Positions 14,291-26,318 of a stretch of 64,000 nucleotides of DNA are shown here, in pieces (position 1 is the stretch's first letter; each line of letters opens with the position of its first letter). Made by a program: the position numbers and the translations under genes. The stretch is from NCBI GenBank assembly GCA_014904985.1, contig MU128909.1, positions 813,111 through 877,110 on the forward strand, written 5' to 3'. The DNA is from Hydnum rufescens UP504 (taxonomy: Eukaryota; Basidiomycota; Agaricomycetes; Cantharellales; Hydnaceae). The notes under the pieces are model-generated. The model was not told the DNA's origin and ran no database searches. It saw only the letters and a program-made list of their open reading frames with translations.

Positions 14291-16381
14291 CTATCGCTTT
14301 CTGAGAACGTATGGGTCCACCTCCGGGGCCGAGACTATGTCCTTCCATAGCCTTCGCCATTCGGTGGGGTTTCCCTGAATCCCAACGCACAGAGCATCAG
14401 TGCCCAGGACCCACGGAGTGAAGGAGGGAAAGACTACTGACCTTATCCCTCTTCATGACACATCGACTTCCCTCGAGCACAGTGTGGTCTGGGCCCTCCC
14501 ATTTAAAATATTCAATCTCAATATTACCTTTAAATGGCTCCTTCCGTCTATCAAGGCCTCCAACTCGCATCAAATTTTGATCGTGCTTCGAACGATACTT
14601 GAGACCGAGCCGCTCTACAACCTGAGTAATGAACCGTAGGAGATCCCTGGGATCCGCATTTGTGTAAAATCGAGTTAGAGACGTTTCTACCCTTGGCCCA
14701 TTCTGGGTTTGACTCTGGGATGAATAACCCGAGGCGCGATTAGCCAGATCACGAAGTTCTTCAAGAATGGAATGAGCAAGACAACATACGAATAGTAGTA
14801 GCGACTTTGAGAACTGCGTATGATTAGTAGCAGTCATCATAATCTGGTCTTCGTCCCGACGATGATCAGACCTTTAGCATCGTCGCCCAGAATTGGATAC
14901 GTTAATGATCGGCAAACTTCTGGAAGGGCAACGTACAAATCCACCAAATTAGGCTCAGCAAGTTCCAGGTCTCCAGTACGTCTAAGACTGCTGGAAAGCG
15001 CTTCCGCTACTGCCTGAGGCCCCTCCCGGGCAATTTGGCTTGGACTGTGAACAGCATCAGGATGCATGGTAAGCCCCTGATATACTTGACTCACCGCATA
15101 CACCATGGGTGGGCTACGATCTGCTCTAGCGTTATACGCTCCGCTGGATCAACTGTGAGCATGTCTAGGAGCAAGGCTTCGCGGGCCAACATCAACCCTC
15201 GCGTAAGGGAGGAAGCATTGACACGATGGTATTCCCACCTAATGCATTTCCTGTGATTCTATCCCAGGGCGACATGGTGAATATCTTTCCAGAGAGATAC
15301 GCAACATATTCTGGACTCGATGACGATGGTTCGTCCCATGGTGTGTCTGGAATATACGGTATTGTCAGCCATTGGGCAGGGCTAATGGCTACGGAGAGGG
15401 CTACACACTCCCTACAAGGAGCGTGAAGAGAATGACACCAGCACCCCATACATCTATGGGCTCCCCTCGATACGGCTTCTTTGAGTTACAGAGCTGCGGA
15501 GTGGTATACGTTGTCGGTTTCGTGATTTCAGGCATAGAGATGGAGAGATAAACCTCAGGGGCAATATACGGAAGCGACCCGCACCGTTCAGTGAGGTGGC
15601 GTTCGCTTCCTTTGTGCCTGTAGACGGAACACAGGCCGAAGTCGGATAATTTAAGCTGGCCATGGGCGTCCAGTAGTACATTTTCCGGCTTCAAGTCACG
15701 ATGGCACACCCCTATACCGTGAATGAAACACTTGGTTGGGAAGGGTTGAGTGTGGGATGAAAGAAGTTATGATGGATGAGGTGACTCACCAGCGCATCTA
15801 TCAATTGATTGAAGAAATAATGCGCGAGATGTTCGTCGACACCGTAGTCGGGTGCTAAAGTCGCCACCGATGCTTCGTCCAGTAATCGCATACACGAAGG
15901 GTACAGGGACTCACCGATTTTATCAAACAGGTCTCCAGCACTGGCAAGCTCGAGGACCATATAAACAGCTGGCACATACTCTGACTTGCCGTCGTCTTCA
16001 ATAACCAAAGACCCATAAAAATCAAGAATGTTCTTGTGTCGCAGTTGGGAGTGCACTTTAATTTCCTTGTGCAGATCCTTGCGCTGTGATTGGGTCACCG
16101 AGCTGTTCAGTGCAACCACTTTGCACGCCGCCACCATACTGATCGAATAATCATACGCCCGAAATACCCTGCGCAATGTTTCCGAACGTGAAAATGTGTC
16201 ACTAGTGTTTCATGAAAAAAGAGGAACGTGCTTGGAGAAGCCACCCTCCCCGATGACTTCTTGCAATTCGAAGCCTGGCCGAATTACTTCAGGTCAGACT
16301 CAAATCACGCACATGAGCAAACAATCACCGACCCCTTATTTTTGGATATTTAAGCGTCTGTGGCTCAGGAGCGACTGCCAT
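14291..16381 (-). CDS. CHK1: DNA-damage checkpoint serine/threonine kinase Chk1
   Basis: Effector kinase of the DNA damage/replication checkpoint. From MAVAPEPQTLKYPKIRG the gene reads a glycine loop (VIGEGGFSKVFRAYDY), the VAIK-type lysine in AACKVVAL, the catalytic loop CHRDLKPENVLLD, DFGLCSVYRHKGSERHLTER, CGSLPYIAPE, GEPIDVWGAGVILFTLLVG and PWDEPSSSSPEYVAYLSGKI. These match Chk1 rather than other CAMK kinases. A C-terminal KA1-like region follows (SLTRFYTNADPRDLLRFITQ, LGLKYRSKHDQNLMRVGGLD, IEIEYFKWEGPD), ending NPTEWRRLWKDIVSAPEVD then YVLRKR-stop after a spliced last exon. The intron at 16169-16231 appears to be GC-AG (AA|GCACGT). I did not resolve every internal intron. Confidence 0.92.
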
Positions 16382-16494
16382 CCTCAGTGGCAGGACGTTG
16401 ACGCTTCAGAGCGCGATGACCAAATAACTGTACACAAAATGACCGTCTCGGGTTACAAAGGTACAGACTAGTGTAAGATTGATTCTTAATCTAT

Positions 16495-18342
16495 CTAGGC
16501 AGCTGCATTGGCTCTGGGTCGGGGCGATGGATCAATTTTTCTATTTGCATCCATGAATGCTGAGATATCGTCCTCAGAGATCTTTGCTCTCCTCTGCAAA
16601 GAACGTGATGGATCAGCAGATTAAAAGGGACCAACATACAGCAAAAAATCCCTGCCTCCTGGAAGTTTCTAACCAAGTCCTGCAAGATCTTGATGCACTT
16701 GGCTTTCAATTCCCCCGTAAGAAGTGCGCCGGAACGATAGTCCTGATGGGGAAAGAAAATGTCAAATCAGGGAGCTAGGACAGGATGGATCCAATCAAAC
16801 GTGCCGCCTCTATCTTCGCCAGCACCTCGTCATCCTCTTCAAAGAACTTCAGGTACTGGAATGCAACATCCACATCAGGGTTTCCCCCATACTTTCTGTG
16901 CTCCTCCTCAGTATCCCTTCCGCCACTGAACCCATGCTTATTGATCTTATTCTTGATCTGATTCACTGTGTCGGTCATGAAGATAGAGGAGTTAGGGTCT
17001 GAGGCGGACATCTTGCTCTGGGGTCCTTGTAGGGCGGGGAAGAATTTGGAGTGTAGAAGACAGGGCTTCGAGTACTTAAGCTTGGCTGCAACATCTCGCG
17101 TTAAGCGGAAATATGGATCCTGGTAGATAAGATCATCATTCCGCTGGGAGGTGCGGGGGAAATAAGAACCGTACTTGATCAATGGCACAAGGAATGAGGC
17201 AGGGAACATCGGATCTATCGCCGAATATCTGCGGGAACGAATTGGAGAACGATGGGGATGCTTGGATAGAGACAAAGTGTAATTTCCCGATGTTATCGCT
17301 GGATGTAGACAAGTATTAGCGCCTCTAGCGAACACACTGGCGTATTAATACCTACGTGTCCTGGAAACCAAACGTCGCCTTGGATTGGTTTACTGTGATG
17401 CAACGGGATACTTTCACGACGTTCTTATAGAACGCGCCTCTGGCAATGGTCGAAGAATTAGAACAAAGTAGATATGACGAATGCAATTATTTATACGGAC
17501 CCAACATAGTCGAAGTCACTAAAGATGAAGGTCCGATCGAGCTTGAACCCGCAAGCAATAATGTCTCGAGCATTACTGCGAGAAAATTTTTGGGTTTGTT
17601 CTGCTTTCAGTTCGTGTTTAAACAGGAACTTCTCGTCATCTAGACTGCTCATATTAGCGAGAAGTACACACGAAAAATCCTAATAGGCGATGCGCACCCG
17701 TCAATTGAATGACCAGTGGCACGTCGAACACATCTTGCAGCCACCTGAAATCTATCTGTAAGTACAGAAAATTATTTTAAGATCCAATCAACTCACTTGG
17801 TGAAGAGAAAGGGAATCAAATGCCCCATGTGCATTGAATCGCTGCTGGGTCCGCGACCAGTATACAGATAAAATGGCTTTCCTTTCTCATAATTGTCCAA
17901 AATACGGCCAAATTCACTGTATTATTGACAGATTGATGAGATCGAGAGGTCTGACATCACAGCAACCGACTCACCGATGAGAAAAGAACATCCCGCGGCG
18001 CAAGAGGGGATGTGGCTTTGAGCCAGTTAGGTTCTCGAAGCGTGTCAACAACGCATCGTCAACGTGCTTCGTTCCAAATTGCTCGATAAGAGTATCATAA
18101 TTGATCGCCAGCTGTCGCCCATCTTCTGCGATCTGTCCTTGTACGTCCCATGGTGTGACAATTTGTTTCTCTGGAGGTGCGTACGTCTTGGGCACGGATG
18201 CTGTCGGTACGCTGACTTGTACGTGATGAGAAGCGAATGTTTGAGGCGCACGAGAAGGATCATACTCATTTAGCGTCACCCGCTCCATCTTTCCTGTCAC
18301 TCCATCTGTAGTCGTCGTTGCTGCATCCGTTGTGGATGACAT
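16495..18342 (-). CDS. WRS1: Tryptophanyl-tRNA synthetase, cytoplasmic
   Basis: Class I synthetase charging tRNA-Trp. From [14 protein letters not shown] it reads [34 protein letters not shown], the HIGH-equivalent region [58 protein letters not shown] (KMSAS as the KMSKS loop of eukaryotic enzymes), [20 protein letters not shown], and a C-terminal [20 protein letters not shown]. The last intron (16594-16655) starts GCAGGG and is probably GC-AG, giving [20 protein letters not shown] and stop. An in-frame upstream ATG at 18405 would add a basic 21-residue leader (see findings). I chose 18342 because the family's cytosolic form starts here. Confidence 0.92.
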
Positions 18343-18982
18343 GGCGCGTGCGATGGGGAAGATCAAAGTCACCTGACACCGCCTCTGACTGACTCGGAAC
18401 TTCATTATTGTAATTATGATAGTGTCTTTACCGTCATCCATCCTATCCTATCTCTTAAGACTATAGATAGCCCAAACCACCCCGGAAGGGCCTCGGTATC
18501 AAGAATGGACACTATATATGACAATGGCTGGGCACAAAATCCCCCCCAATTCAAAAGCATTGGATCTGATGTGTAGCTGCATGGCCAACGGGTATGAAGA
18601 AAAGCGGATCGGTGCTGGTCCGGCCATCCAGTGGCGTCAAAGCTGTGGGGGGCCGAGTGCTCAGAAGGTGTGGGAAACCCGAATCGTTGATACCAGCTAT
18701 TTTCAACATTTTAACACTTAGGTTTTCAAGGAACGCAAAAGTACTCTAATTTTGGTTATACCGCCATCCTGCAGAACCCATCTTCGCAAGGCCACCCCCT
18801 CCTGCGGGAGTGCAGAATCAGTACAGTAGTTGATCGGCAATGGCCATTCCCACGAGTCCAAGCCATTTCTCACCCATTCTCGCCGCCATTCACAATTATA
18901 AGCACTCGGAGGAGTCAAACGTATTCTTAATTATACTAAGTCACTTCCGGGGAACACAACGGCTAGAATTCCTCGTCACAAG
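18343..18982. other. Divergent intergenic region (WRS1 / methyltransferase)
   Basis: Shared 5' region of two divergent genes. A TGACTC core at 18390-18395 lies in the WRS1 leader. There is no gene-like frame apart from the possible WRS1 N-terminal extension. Confidence 0.6.
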
Positions 18983-20127
18983 ATGTCTCCGGATGTTGTA
19001 CACGCAGTGGCCAAGGTCGGCTTTGGAGCCGGGACGAACGACCTTTATGACAAGTAATTGCCAATGCACCTATTACTGTGCATACGTAGGACTGGGGTGT
19101 CAAGCATAGCTCACGGATGGTACCCTATAGAGCACGTCCCTCATATCCCGAAGAGGCTCTCTCCACGCTCCAAGCAGCGATCGCTTCAAAGTCCAATATT
19201 CGCGTTCTGGAGTGAGTCTTTGATGTCAACGTCCATGTCATCCGCTGATTTTATAATAGACTTGGGAGCGGGACAGGTATTTTCACTAGAGCGCTGTTGG
19301 CACATCCAACGTTTGGCCCTGCTATCAAAGAATTAAGGGCTGTGGAGCCCAGCGAAGGAATGCGCGATAAATTCGCTAAGAGTACATCGGACAGTCGCGT
19401 CTCTCTTTCTGGAGGCACATTTAATCACACGGGTTCCGAAGATGGATGGGCCGATCTCATAGTCGTTGCCCAAGTGCTTTTCATCTTGTTTCGGGTAGGT
19501 GATGAATAATTGACATTCCCTATTTGCGTTTTGCTTCCATCTAGGCATGGCATTGGTGTCATCCTGACTACAATGATGCAATAGTGAGTAACGTGCCCCA
19601 ATTAGCGAATTTTCATTTAGACGTAGTGCGGCGCCCCTAGCTCGAATTATCTCGTGTCCTCAAGCCCGATGGAGTGGCTGCGTTCATATGGAACCTGGAA
19701 GACCGGTAAGCGGGGTCGCCTATCAATTTGACCGATGTTCTTCTTCAATGAATTTGCGGACGGCAGCGAGGCAGCACGCTGGGTCGCACGAATCCGCGAC
19801 ACCATTGAAATATACGAGAACGGGACGCCTCAATTCCGCCTCAATTTCTGGCGCCAAACCTTCTCCACGCTTGCATACTTGGAGCATTTCAAAGTCCCTG
19901 AAGAACATACATGGAGTCGTGTTATCCCTACGACGGAGGAAGGAGCATACAATCGGGCTTTCAGTAAAAGTTATGTTGCGGCTTTAGGAGACGACGAGAA
20001 GGCTGTTGTTAGGACTAGGCTTCGTAGTGTTCTAGAACGAGCTGAGGAACGGATCTGGATCGATGAGGCGAGCGGCATCTTCGAGTACCCATACAAGACG
20101 TTCCTCGTGTTGATGCACAAGGCCTAG
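18983..20127 (+). CDS. SAM-dependent methyltransferase, TMT1/CRG1-like
   Basis: Class I Rossmann methyltransferase. Exons join as MSPDVVHAVAKVGFGAGTND, then LYDK, ARPSYPEEALSTLQAA and the SAM-binding motif I RVLELGSGTGIFTRALL. Next come ELRAVEPSEGMRDKF (acidic residue binding the SAM ribose), WADLIVVAQAWHWCHPDYND, LSRVLKPDGVAAFIWNLED, REAARWVARIRDTIEIYE and a C-terminal FEYPYKTFLVLMHKA-stop. The AWHW segment is typical of the fungal trans-aconitate/CRG1-like subfamily, often cytosolic small-molecule methyltransferases. The substrate is unknown. The frame is intact with six short introns. A foldback element lies shortly downstream. Confidence 0.88.
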
Positions 20128-20289
20128 TAGTGCGCATTGATACTACACTGGCACTTCCCGGGATCTTCAGCGTGCCATGACAGGAATTTGGTGATCAATG
20201 ATACGGTAGTTTAGAAATGACAGTCTGAAGAACCTCTCGGTTTCAAAATCGTCAAACATAGCAGTGAGGAACTCAACTACAAAAAATCT

Positions 20290-21240
20290 ATTACTGCTGT
20301 TTTCATTGAAGTGCGAAAAACCAGTTTGAAATTCTTGAGCAACCCAAAAAAGTTGTACAACCAAAAAAAAGTTGCGAAGAAAAATTTCCCTGAGATGAGA
20401 TTCCGATCTCTCGATTTGAACGCAATACATTGGCAACTACACCCCCCTATAAAGAGTCCCCATGGGTAAGTGGCCCCTCCCCCCTGGACATAGTGACTTT
20501 ATCCTTGACCAACTGTGGGCACGAACCTCGAGTTTACCATACTTGTCACGTAATACATTTAATATTGCTTGACCATCTGTTCGTTCATGCATTCGGCTGC
20601 AAGCTGCACTGTTACATATATGGCAATATACGAAATAGATGAAGAGTCGAGACTTGCGCTGGGTCTTTGTTCAAGGATCCAGATATGGACAGAGTCTGGA
20701 TTCTGCTTCCGGAGGCCGAGACGACGCTCACATCACCGATTTAAGTCTCCTTCTCCCCCCGACCCATTTTCCGGCTTAGTTGTGAGGGTATCCCCCTGGA
20801 GGGTCAAATCTGCCCCTCTCATGCCCCAAGGTTCACGAGACCATTGCTCGTAATCTTTTACATACCGGGAAATACCTGATGATAGTGAGCAGACAATAGT
20901 AAATTCGCTAGTCTACACATAAATTGAGTCATACAGTAACCAAGTCAAGACTGTCTTTGACTTCAAGAGCATTCTTTATTGCTAGTGGACTAGACCTTCT
21001 CATGGAGCATCATAAAGTCACCTGGCACAGCTTCAATGAGCAGAGAGTGGAGGGAGTGGCAGATTGCAAGCGCTTATATGTGAGGGACTGATTGAGTGAC
21101 CCCTTAGCCCAAATCGAGAGATCGGGATCCGATCTCAGGGAAATTTTTCTTCACAACTTTTTTTTTGATCGCACAACATTTTTTGGATTGCTCAAGAATT
21201 TCAAACTAGTTTTCCGCACTTCAATGAAAACGGCTGTAAT
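20290..21240. mobile_element. Non-autonomous foldback/MITE-like element with ~128-bp inverted arms
   Basis: Left arm 20290-20417 and right arm 21111-21240 are inverted copies at roughly 90% identity, sharing blocks such as GTTTTCATTGAAGTGCG and GAAGAAAAATTTCCCTGAGA. The core of about 690 bp has no transposase-like frame. I could not define target-site duplications. It sits between the methyltransferase and the sphingoid base kinase and does not interrupt a gene. Confidence 0.75.
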
Positions 21241-22390
21241 GAAAAATACTTGTTGTGAGATTCGGGTTTGAGTTATCCAAATTTTGCCCCATCCATGTTA
21301 GGAAATTTCCTAACCTGGATACTGCTTTTTAAGAAAATGTTTAATACGAATTAGGGAGCCGAGTATAACGGCAGCTGCCCCAGAGGGGCAAGCAGGTTCC
21401 AGGGCATGCCTTAGCTTAAAAACGGACTTTTCATTTCCCCAAAAAAACAGGCCACAGGTGCTGACCTGCATAATGAGAATGCGAGTGAGTCACGAAAATC
21501 AGTGATCAGCTCATAGTGCAGTCGGCCACCAGAACAAATGAAGACCTGCCCAGATCTTGTTGGCCCTCACAATTCCGCCAGAGCGCCCCTAGCCAATTTT
21601 GGCATCACATGACTGATTATGTAATAGTACAAGAGACGTGGTTCTAGCACCAGGAAAACTCCTTTAAAGTAGATTGTGTCCAGATGTGTCCAAGAGAGCG
21701 TGTTCGAACAATGGCAGGTACAAAGATAGGGGAGTCACGAACATCGCGAAAAAGAATTAGCCTTGTGGCGTTGGTAATTAGGCTTGGTGTCAATCGTACG
21801 CGTATGGGTTCCTGTAATGGATTCATTGCTCCCTTGGTGAAAGCCCATTGTTACTGTAAAACACCTCTGTTAGAGGTGCCTCTTACGCCGCAAATACATA
21901 ACTTATTTTTCTTGCTGCAGATGACTTCGCGATCGATGCACCGCATCGTGTAATCGTCCATGTCTCCAAAGAAAGTCAGCCCGCATATTCTGGACAAATG
22001 CTGCAATCCAACAAGTTTCTGCCGTGGCTCAACACGTGGTGGTGCGTCGCACAAGTTCCGAACGGCCGTACCCACGTAGCCATGTGTTGCCATGTGTTAT
22101 TCTTTCGTGCTCAGGCCACCCAGGTTTCATTTCATTGCTATGGTTCCATCGTGGCTCGTGAGCAGGCTAATTTACAACAATATGCGTGAGCTATTTACCT
22201 TTGTTCATATCAATCACCTTTCCTTGGCTGCCTAGGAATGTCTAATACATTTTACGTGTCCCCCACCGGAACAGTCTCAGACACGCGCGGTGCAATCGCC
22301 GCAGCAGGTTAGGATTTGAGGACCAAATATCAACTTTAATAGTTGGTGCCGGAAGTTGCCTGAAATCGCTCTTGGCCTTGCTCCTCGCCC
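21241..22390. other. Intergenic region upstream of the sphingoid base kinase
   Basis: Short frames only, for example minus-strand 21851-22093 and plus-strand 21684-21953. None has a recognisable domain. Confidence 0.5.
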
Positions 22391-24484
22391 ATGACTTCCC
22401 ATAGTGATAACCAGTGGAGCATCCAAGTCGAAATACATGAGGAATCCACGCAGATTCTCTTCACTACGGAAGCGTTCTCGGTCATTTGCCCACTTTTGCC
22501 TGCAACGCGTCCTTGGTTCCAGGATGTTATTCAGGGAGTGAGATCGTGTGTCAGCTGGTCATCCCCAGCCACGTCGCAGGAGCGGAAGCCCTTTACGATA
22601 CCCCTCCGAAACGTTTTGTGGGCAGAGCTAGGAGACGATGCATATGTGACCATCGCTGTCCTCGCCGAAACCGGGAAAAACCATGAGTTAACCCATTACA
22701 ATGGCAAAGTTATCTCAGACCTTGCGCAAGCGAAACAATGGGTTTCTCGCCTCATAGAGCTGGCTTACGATGGTGAGTCATGCGTTGAAATTCTGCACAA
22801 TGGGTATGCGTGACACCTCTTACAGGGGTGCCACCTCGTCGCAATGTCAAGGTTCTTGTAAACCCAAAGGGTGGTCAGGTCCGTTTGTCGTCTACTTTGA
22901 CAAATCCCTTCCCATGTACTTCTTTTCTGTTGACTTACACGTTTCTTTAGGGCAGGGCCAAGAAAATATACGAAAAAATTGTGCGACCTATGCTCGAGTC
23001 CGCTCGATGCGTCATCGACACCCAGTGTTTGTAACTCCATGATGACTTCCCTTTACATACGCGGGACTTATTTTCACGCCCTGAGGACAGATACCACCCA
23101 TCGCTTTCACGCCATGGAGATCGCGGAGACAATATCTTTGGACTGCGATGCGATCGTGGCTCTGTCGGGTGATGGATTGCCTCATGAGATCTTAAACGGT
23201 CTGGCCTCTCGTCCAGATGCGATCAAAGCACTGAGGATCCCGGTTGTTCCTGTACCTAGTGGGTCAGCGAACGGCTTCAGCCTCAATTTGCATGGTCTTA
23301 AGGTGGGGACCGGATAGTTGAGTAAGGTTTGAGAGTGATCTTGACAATCGACATTCCCTTCAGGCAGGGTTTGATGTGGCTTTGGCAGTCCTTAACGTAA
23401 TCAAAGGTAAGGTCCGAATGGTGCAAATCACGCGCCCCACATGACTCTCGAAATGTTTACAGGGAAACCGATGCGTTTGGACTTGTGCTCTGTCACTCAA
23501 GGCGGAAGGAGAACATGGTCATATTTCTCTCAGTCTTTCGGGTTCATGGCAGATATTGACTTGGGTATGCGCATACTCTTAATGTGTTTTATTAGGTATG
23601 GACTGATTCGTGTGTCTAGGTACGGAGTTCCTTCGTTGGATGGGGGATACGAGATTTTATTTAGGGTTTCTCTATGGCCGTGAGTGATGGTTTGTTAATA
23701 TTCGGAAGATTCTTTCCTAATCTGTTGTGAATTCAGTTATCAGTAACAAACCATACCCTTTCAAGCTTTTCATCAAGTCCGCGATATCGGACAAGAAAGA
23801 TCTCCTTGCGCTGACGCGTGAACCGCCGAGCAAAGAACTCTTCAAAGAAAATCTTGTCGAATCTTTACCAGCCGATCGTTATATTTCTGAATCGACCTCT
23901 GACACTGGATGGGTGTCCTTTGACAAACCGATTCTCTATGTCTAGTGCGTATCCTGGGGTACACTTATCGTCTGGGCAGATTCTAATCAACACGATCTCT
24001 TCTAGCGCTGGTCTTCAACCATATGTTGCGCGAGACCTATTACAGTTCCCTATGGCTAAGCCTTCAGATGGCTATGTAGACATCGCGATACAGGAGGTGG
24101 TCAGCCGATTCAGTGTTCTATGGTGGATTCACTGATCCCATTCTGGGTACTGTAGGCCTCTCGCGCAGCCTTGCTCAGCATGGTAGATGAGGCAGGGCGG
24201 GGTGGGCAGTTTTACCAGGACACAGTGTGTTTTTTTTTTTTTTCATTCCCAGGGTGACAACCGAGTAATTGAAGTATGTTTGTTGCCCCCAGTCACATTA
24301 CTACAAGGCGCTTGCATATCGACTCGAGCCTTATCCCAACTCGAAAGGGGTATTCTCAGTCGACGGCGAGGTTTATCCGTGGGAACCCATATATATTGAG
24401 GCTCACCAAGGCTTGGCGACTACTCTCAGTATGCACGGACACTTCGTCGTCACGTTCGTAGACAAACCGTCAAGTTTTGTGTGA
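22391..24484 (+). CDS. Sphingoid long-chain base kinase (diacylglycerol kinase catalytic family)
   Basis: Phosphorylates sphingosine, dihydrosphingosine or phytosphingosine. From MTSHSDNQWSIQVEIHEEST it reads PRRNVKVLVNPKGGQ, GRAKKIYEKIVRPMLESA, THRFHAMEIAETISLDCDA, the glycine-rich nucleotide loop IVALSGDGLPHEILNGL, IPVVPVPSGSANGFSLNLHG, GGRRTWSYFSQSFGFMADID, LQFPMAKPSDGYVDIAIQE, and at the C-terminus YYKALAYRLEPYPNSKGVFS, VDGEVYPWEPIYIEAHQGLA, FVDKPSSFV-stop. The late DGE motif is the C-terminal signature of sphingosine kinases. About ten exons with short introns. A T-rich run near 24230 lies in an intron. It resembles yeast LCB4/LCB5; which ortholog is not clear. It ends about 300 bp before H2B. 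Confidence 0.9.
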
Positions 24485-24781
24485 ATGGAGGTCATTAGCC
24501 TCAGCCGTTTTCGTATCCCTTAGCAATTCCTGTAGTAAAGATAATAGTTATTTATCTGAATGTCGACCGTCTAGTATTCTTCGTTCTCTGATTCAGGGTC
24601 CATGGGAGTCACGTGGATTTGTTTTCCTCGTGACTTTGTTTGTTTTGATAGTAGCTCGGCAGATGCCGAATTTTGTAAGCTAGTCATTCGCGAGATACAA
24701 AAGTGCGACCGCAAGACATAACTTCCCTCTTCCTAACCACAACAATCTCATCTCCATTACCCATTCTACAATCAATCAACA

Positions 24782-25509
24782 ATGGCCGGAGGGAAAGCAG
24801 TAGCTGAGAAGAAGCCCACTTCAACTGCTGGGAAGGCCCCTGCGTCCAAAAGTGCGTGTCCTGGTGACTCGTGGACACTGGAGTTGGCATGTTGACATTT
24901 GCGCCTACTGTAGCCACCGAGGGCGGTGCCAAGAAGTCCGTGGGCGTGAAGAAGTCAGCCGCCCCAGCCGCTGATGGCGAAAAGAAGAAGCGGAAGAAGA
25001 CCCGGAAGGAGACCTACTCTTCATATATCTACAAAGGTGCAGCCCCTCGGTGTCTTCATGAACCAGTTTCTGACACTCGCAGTAGTTCTCAAACAGGTCC
25101 ACCCTGATACTGGTATCTCGAACAAGGCCATGGCTATCCTAAACTCGTTTGTCAACGACATCTTTGAGCGAATCGCGAGCGAAGCATCCAGTTCGTGCTC
25201 CTGGCCACCGTTAGCGGACGGTTACTCACGTTGGTGTCCTGGTTCAGAGCTAGCCTCGTACAGTAAGAAGAGTACCATCTCTTCCCGCGAAATTCAAACA
25301 TCTGTGCGCTTGATCCTCCCTGGTGAACTTTCCAAGCACGCTATTTCCGAGTGAGTCCTGCGCCTCTTACACTGACATTATACCTCGAGCTGACTCCGTC
25401 GACATAGGGGCACCAAATCGTGAGTGACTAAATGATGCGCAGCTTGGCGCTGTTCTGACTCCTGACATGTTCCAGTGTCACCAAGTTCTCTTCGTCGCAA
25501 ACGAAGTAA
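24782..25509 (+). CDS. HTB1: Histone H2B
   Basis: Core histone. Six exons splice cleanly into a lysine-rich tail ([40 protein letters not shown]), the histone fold ([80 protein letters not shown]) and the C-terminal [18 protein letters not shown]. The lysine in VTKFSS is the position monoubiquitinated in yeast H2B. No H2A gene is adjacent, although H2A and H2B are often paired in fungi. An H2B gene with five introns is typical of basidiomycetes. Confidence 0.97.
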
Positions 25510-26318
25510 TGATGTACATCGCGCCTTTTCTATGTAAGCTCACTCCCACAATGCACCTCGGGATGCTAGTTTGACAGTCGTACGGCACAGGTGCTTATCC
25601 CCAGTACACTTTGATATACTAGTATCTTGTATCTGCTTGTTACACTAAATGTTCTGGCCCAACTGTCCAGTTCAGGACGGTTCAATGGATCAATTTTGTT
25701 TATTTCACTCCTAAGCTGCTGTATGTCATTGACTTCGGTAGGGAAGTTGACTTGTTGCCAACAGACTTTGGGGGGTGGATTGTGCCAGTGGCTCAAGAGC
25801 TCGGTGTGTCTTGGTCCCTATCTACCGGGCACAATGCCCCGCAGCCAATGCATTGGCGTTCTCTTTGCTACCCCTCATGTATTCTCGAGCCCGAGTGTGG
25901 ATAAGATCTAAGTCTTCTCACGGGTGCTGCAAAGGAAGAACATTGTACTGTACTGGAACCATGTATCAGCCCTGCACATACTAGGTGATGGGCTCGAAAT
26001 AAGTTTGTGATTCCAAATGCCAAACGTACGCTGCATCTGATACCGAAGATACTGTACACCGCATGATGAGCGTGAAAAGAAACGATAATTTATGAGTCCG
26101 TGGTAATGGATGAGAGGGTAGAGATGCAGAGGGATCGATTGGTTTTATAACAGGGAATGAACAAACGTCCATGGGGAAGCAACACAAGACGAAAAATGTA
26201 CGAGGAATAAGTGATGAGCGATAAAGAGGAATATAAGAGACGGGATTGCCAGTTCAATCAATCAATCAATCAATCAATCAGGAATGAATAAATCTAGTGT
26301 CGAAAGCGAGGACGTCCC
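25510..26318. other. Convergent intergenic region (H2B / zinc finger)
   Basis: 3' flanks of two convergent genes. No gene seen. A TCAA microsatellite lies at 26254-26280. Confidence 0.6.
26254..26280. repeat. (TCAA)n microsatellite
   Basis: 27 bp of perfect TCAA repeat, about 6.75 units, just downstream of the zinc-finger gene's stop codon. Confidence 0.95.

Noticed and set aside
26254..26280. Regular short repeat considered as a CRISPR-like array
   Set aside because: It is a simple TCAA microsatellite without spacers, in a fungal genome.
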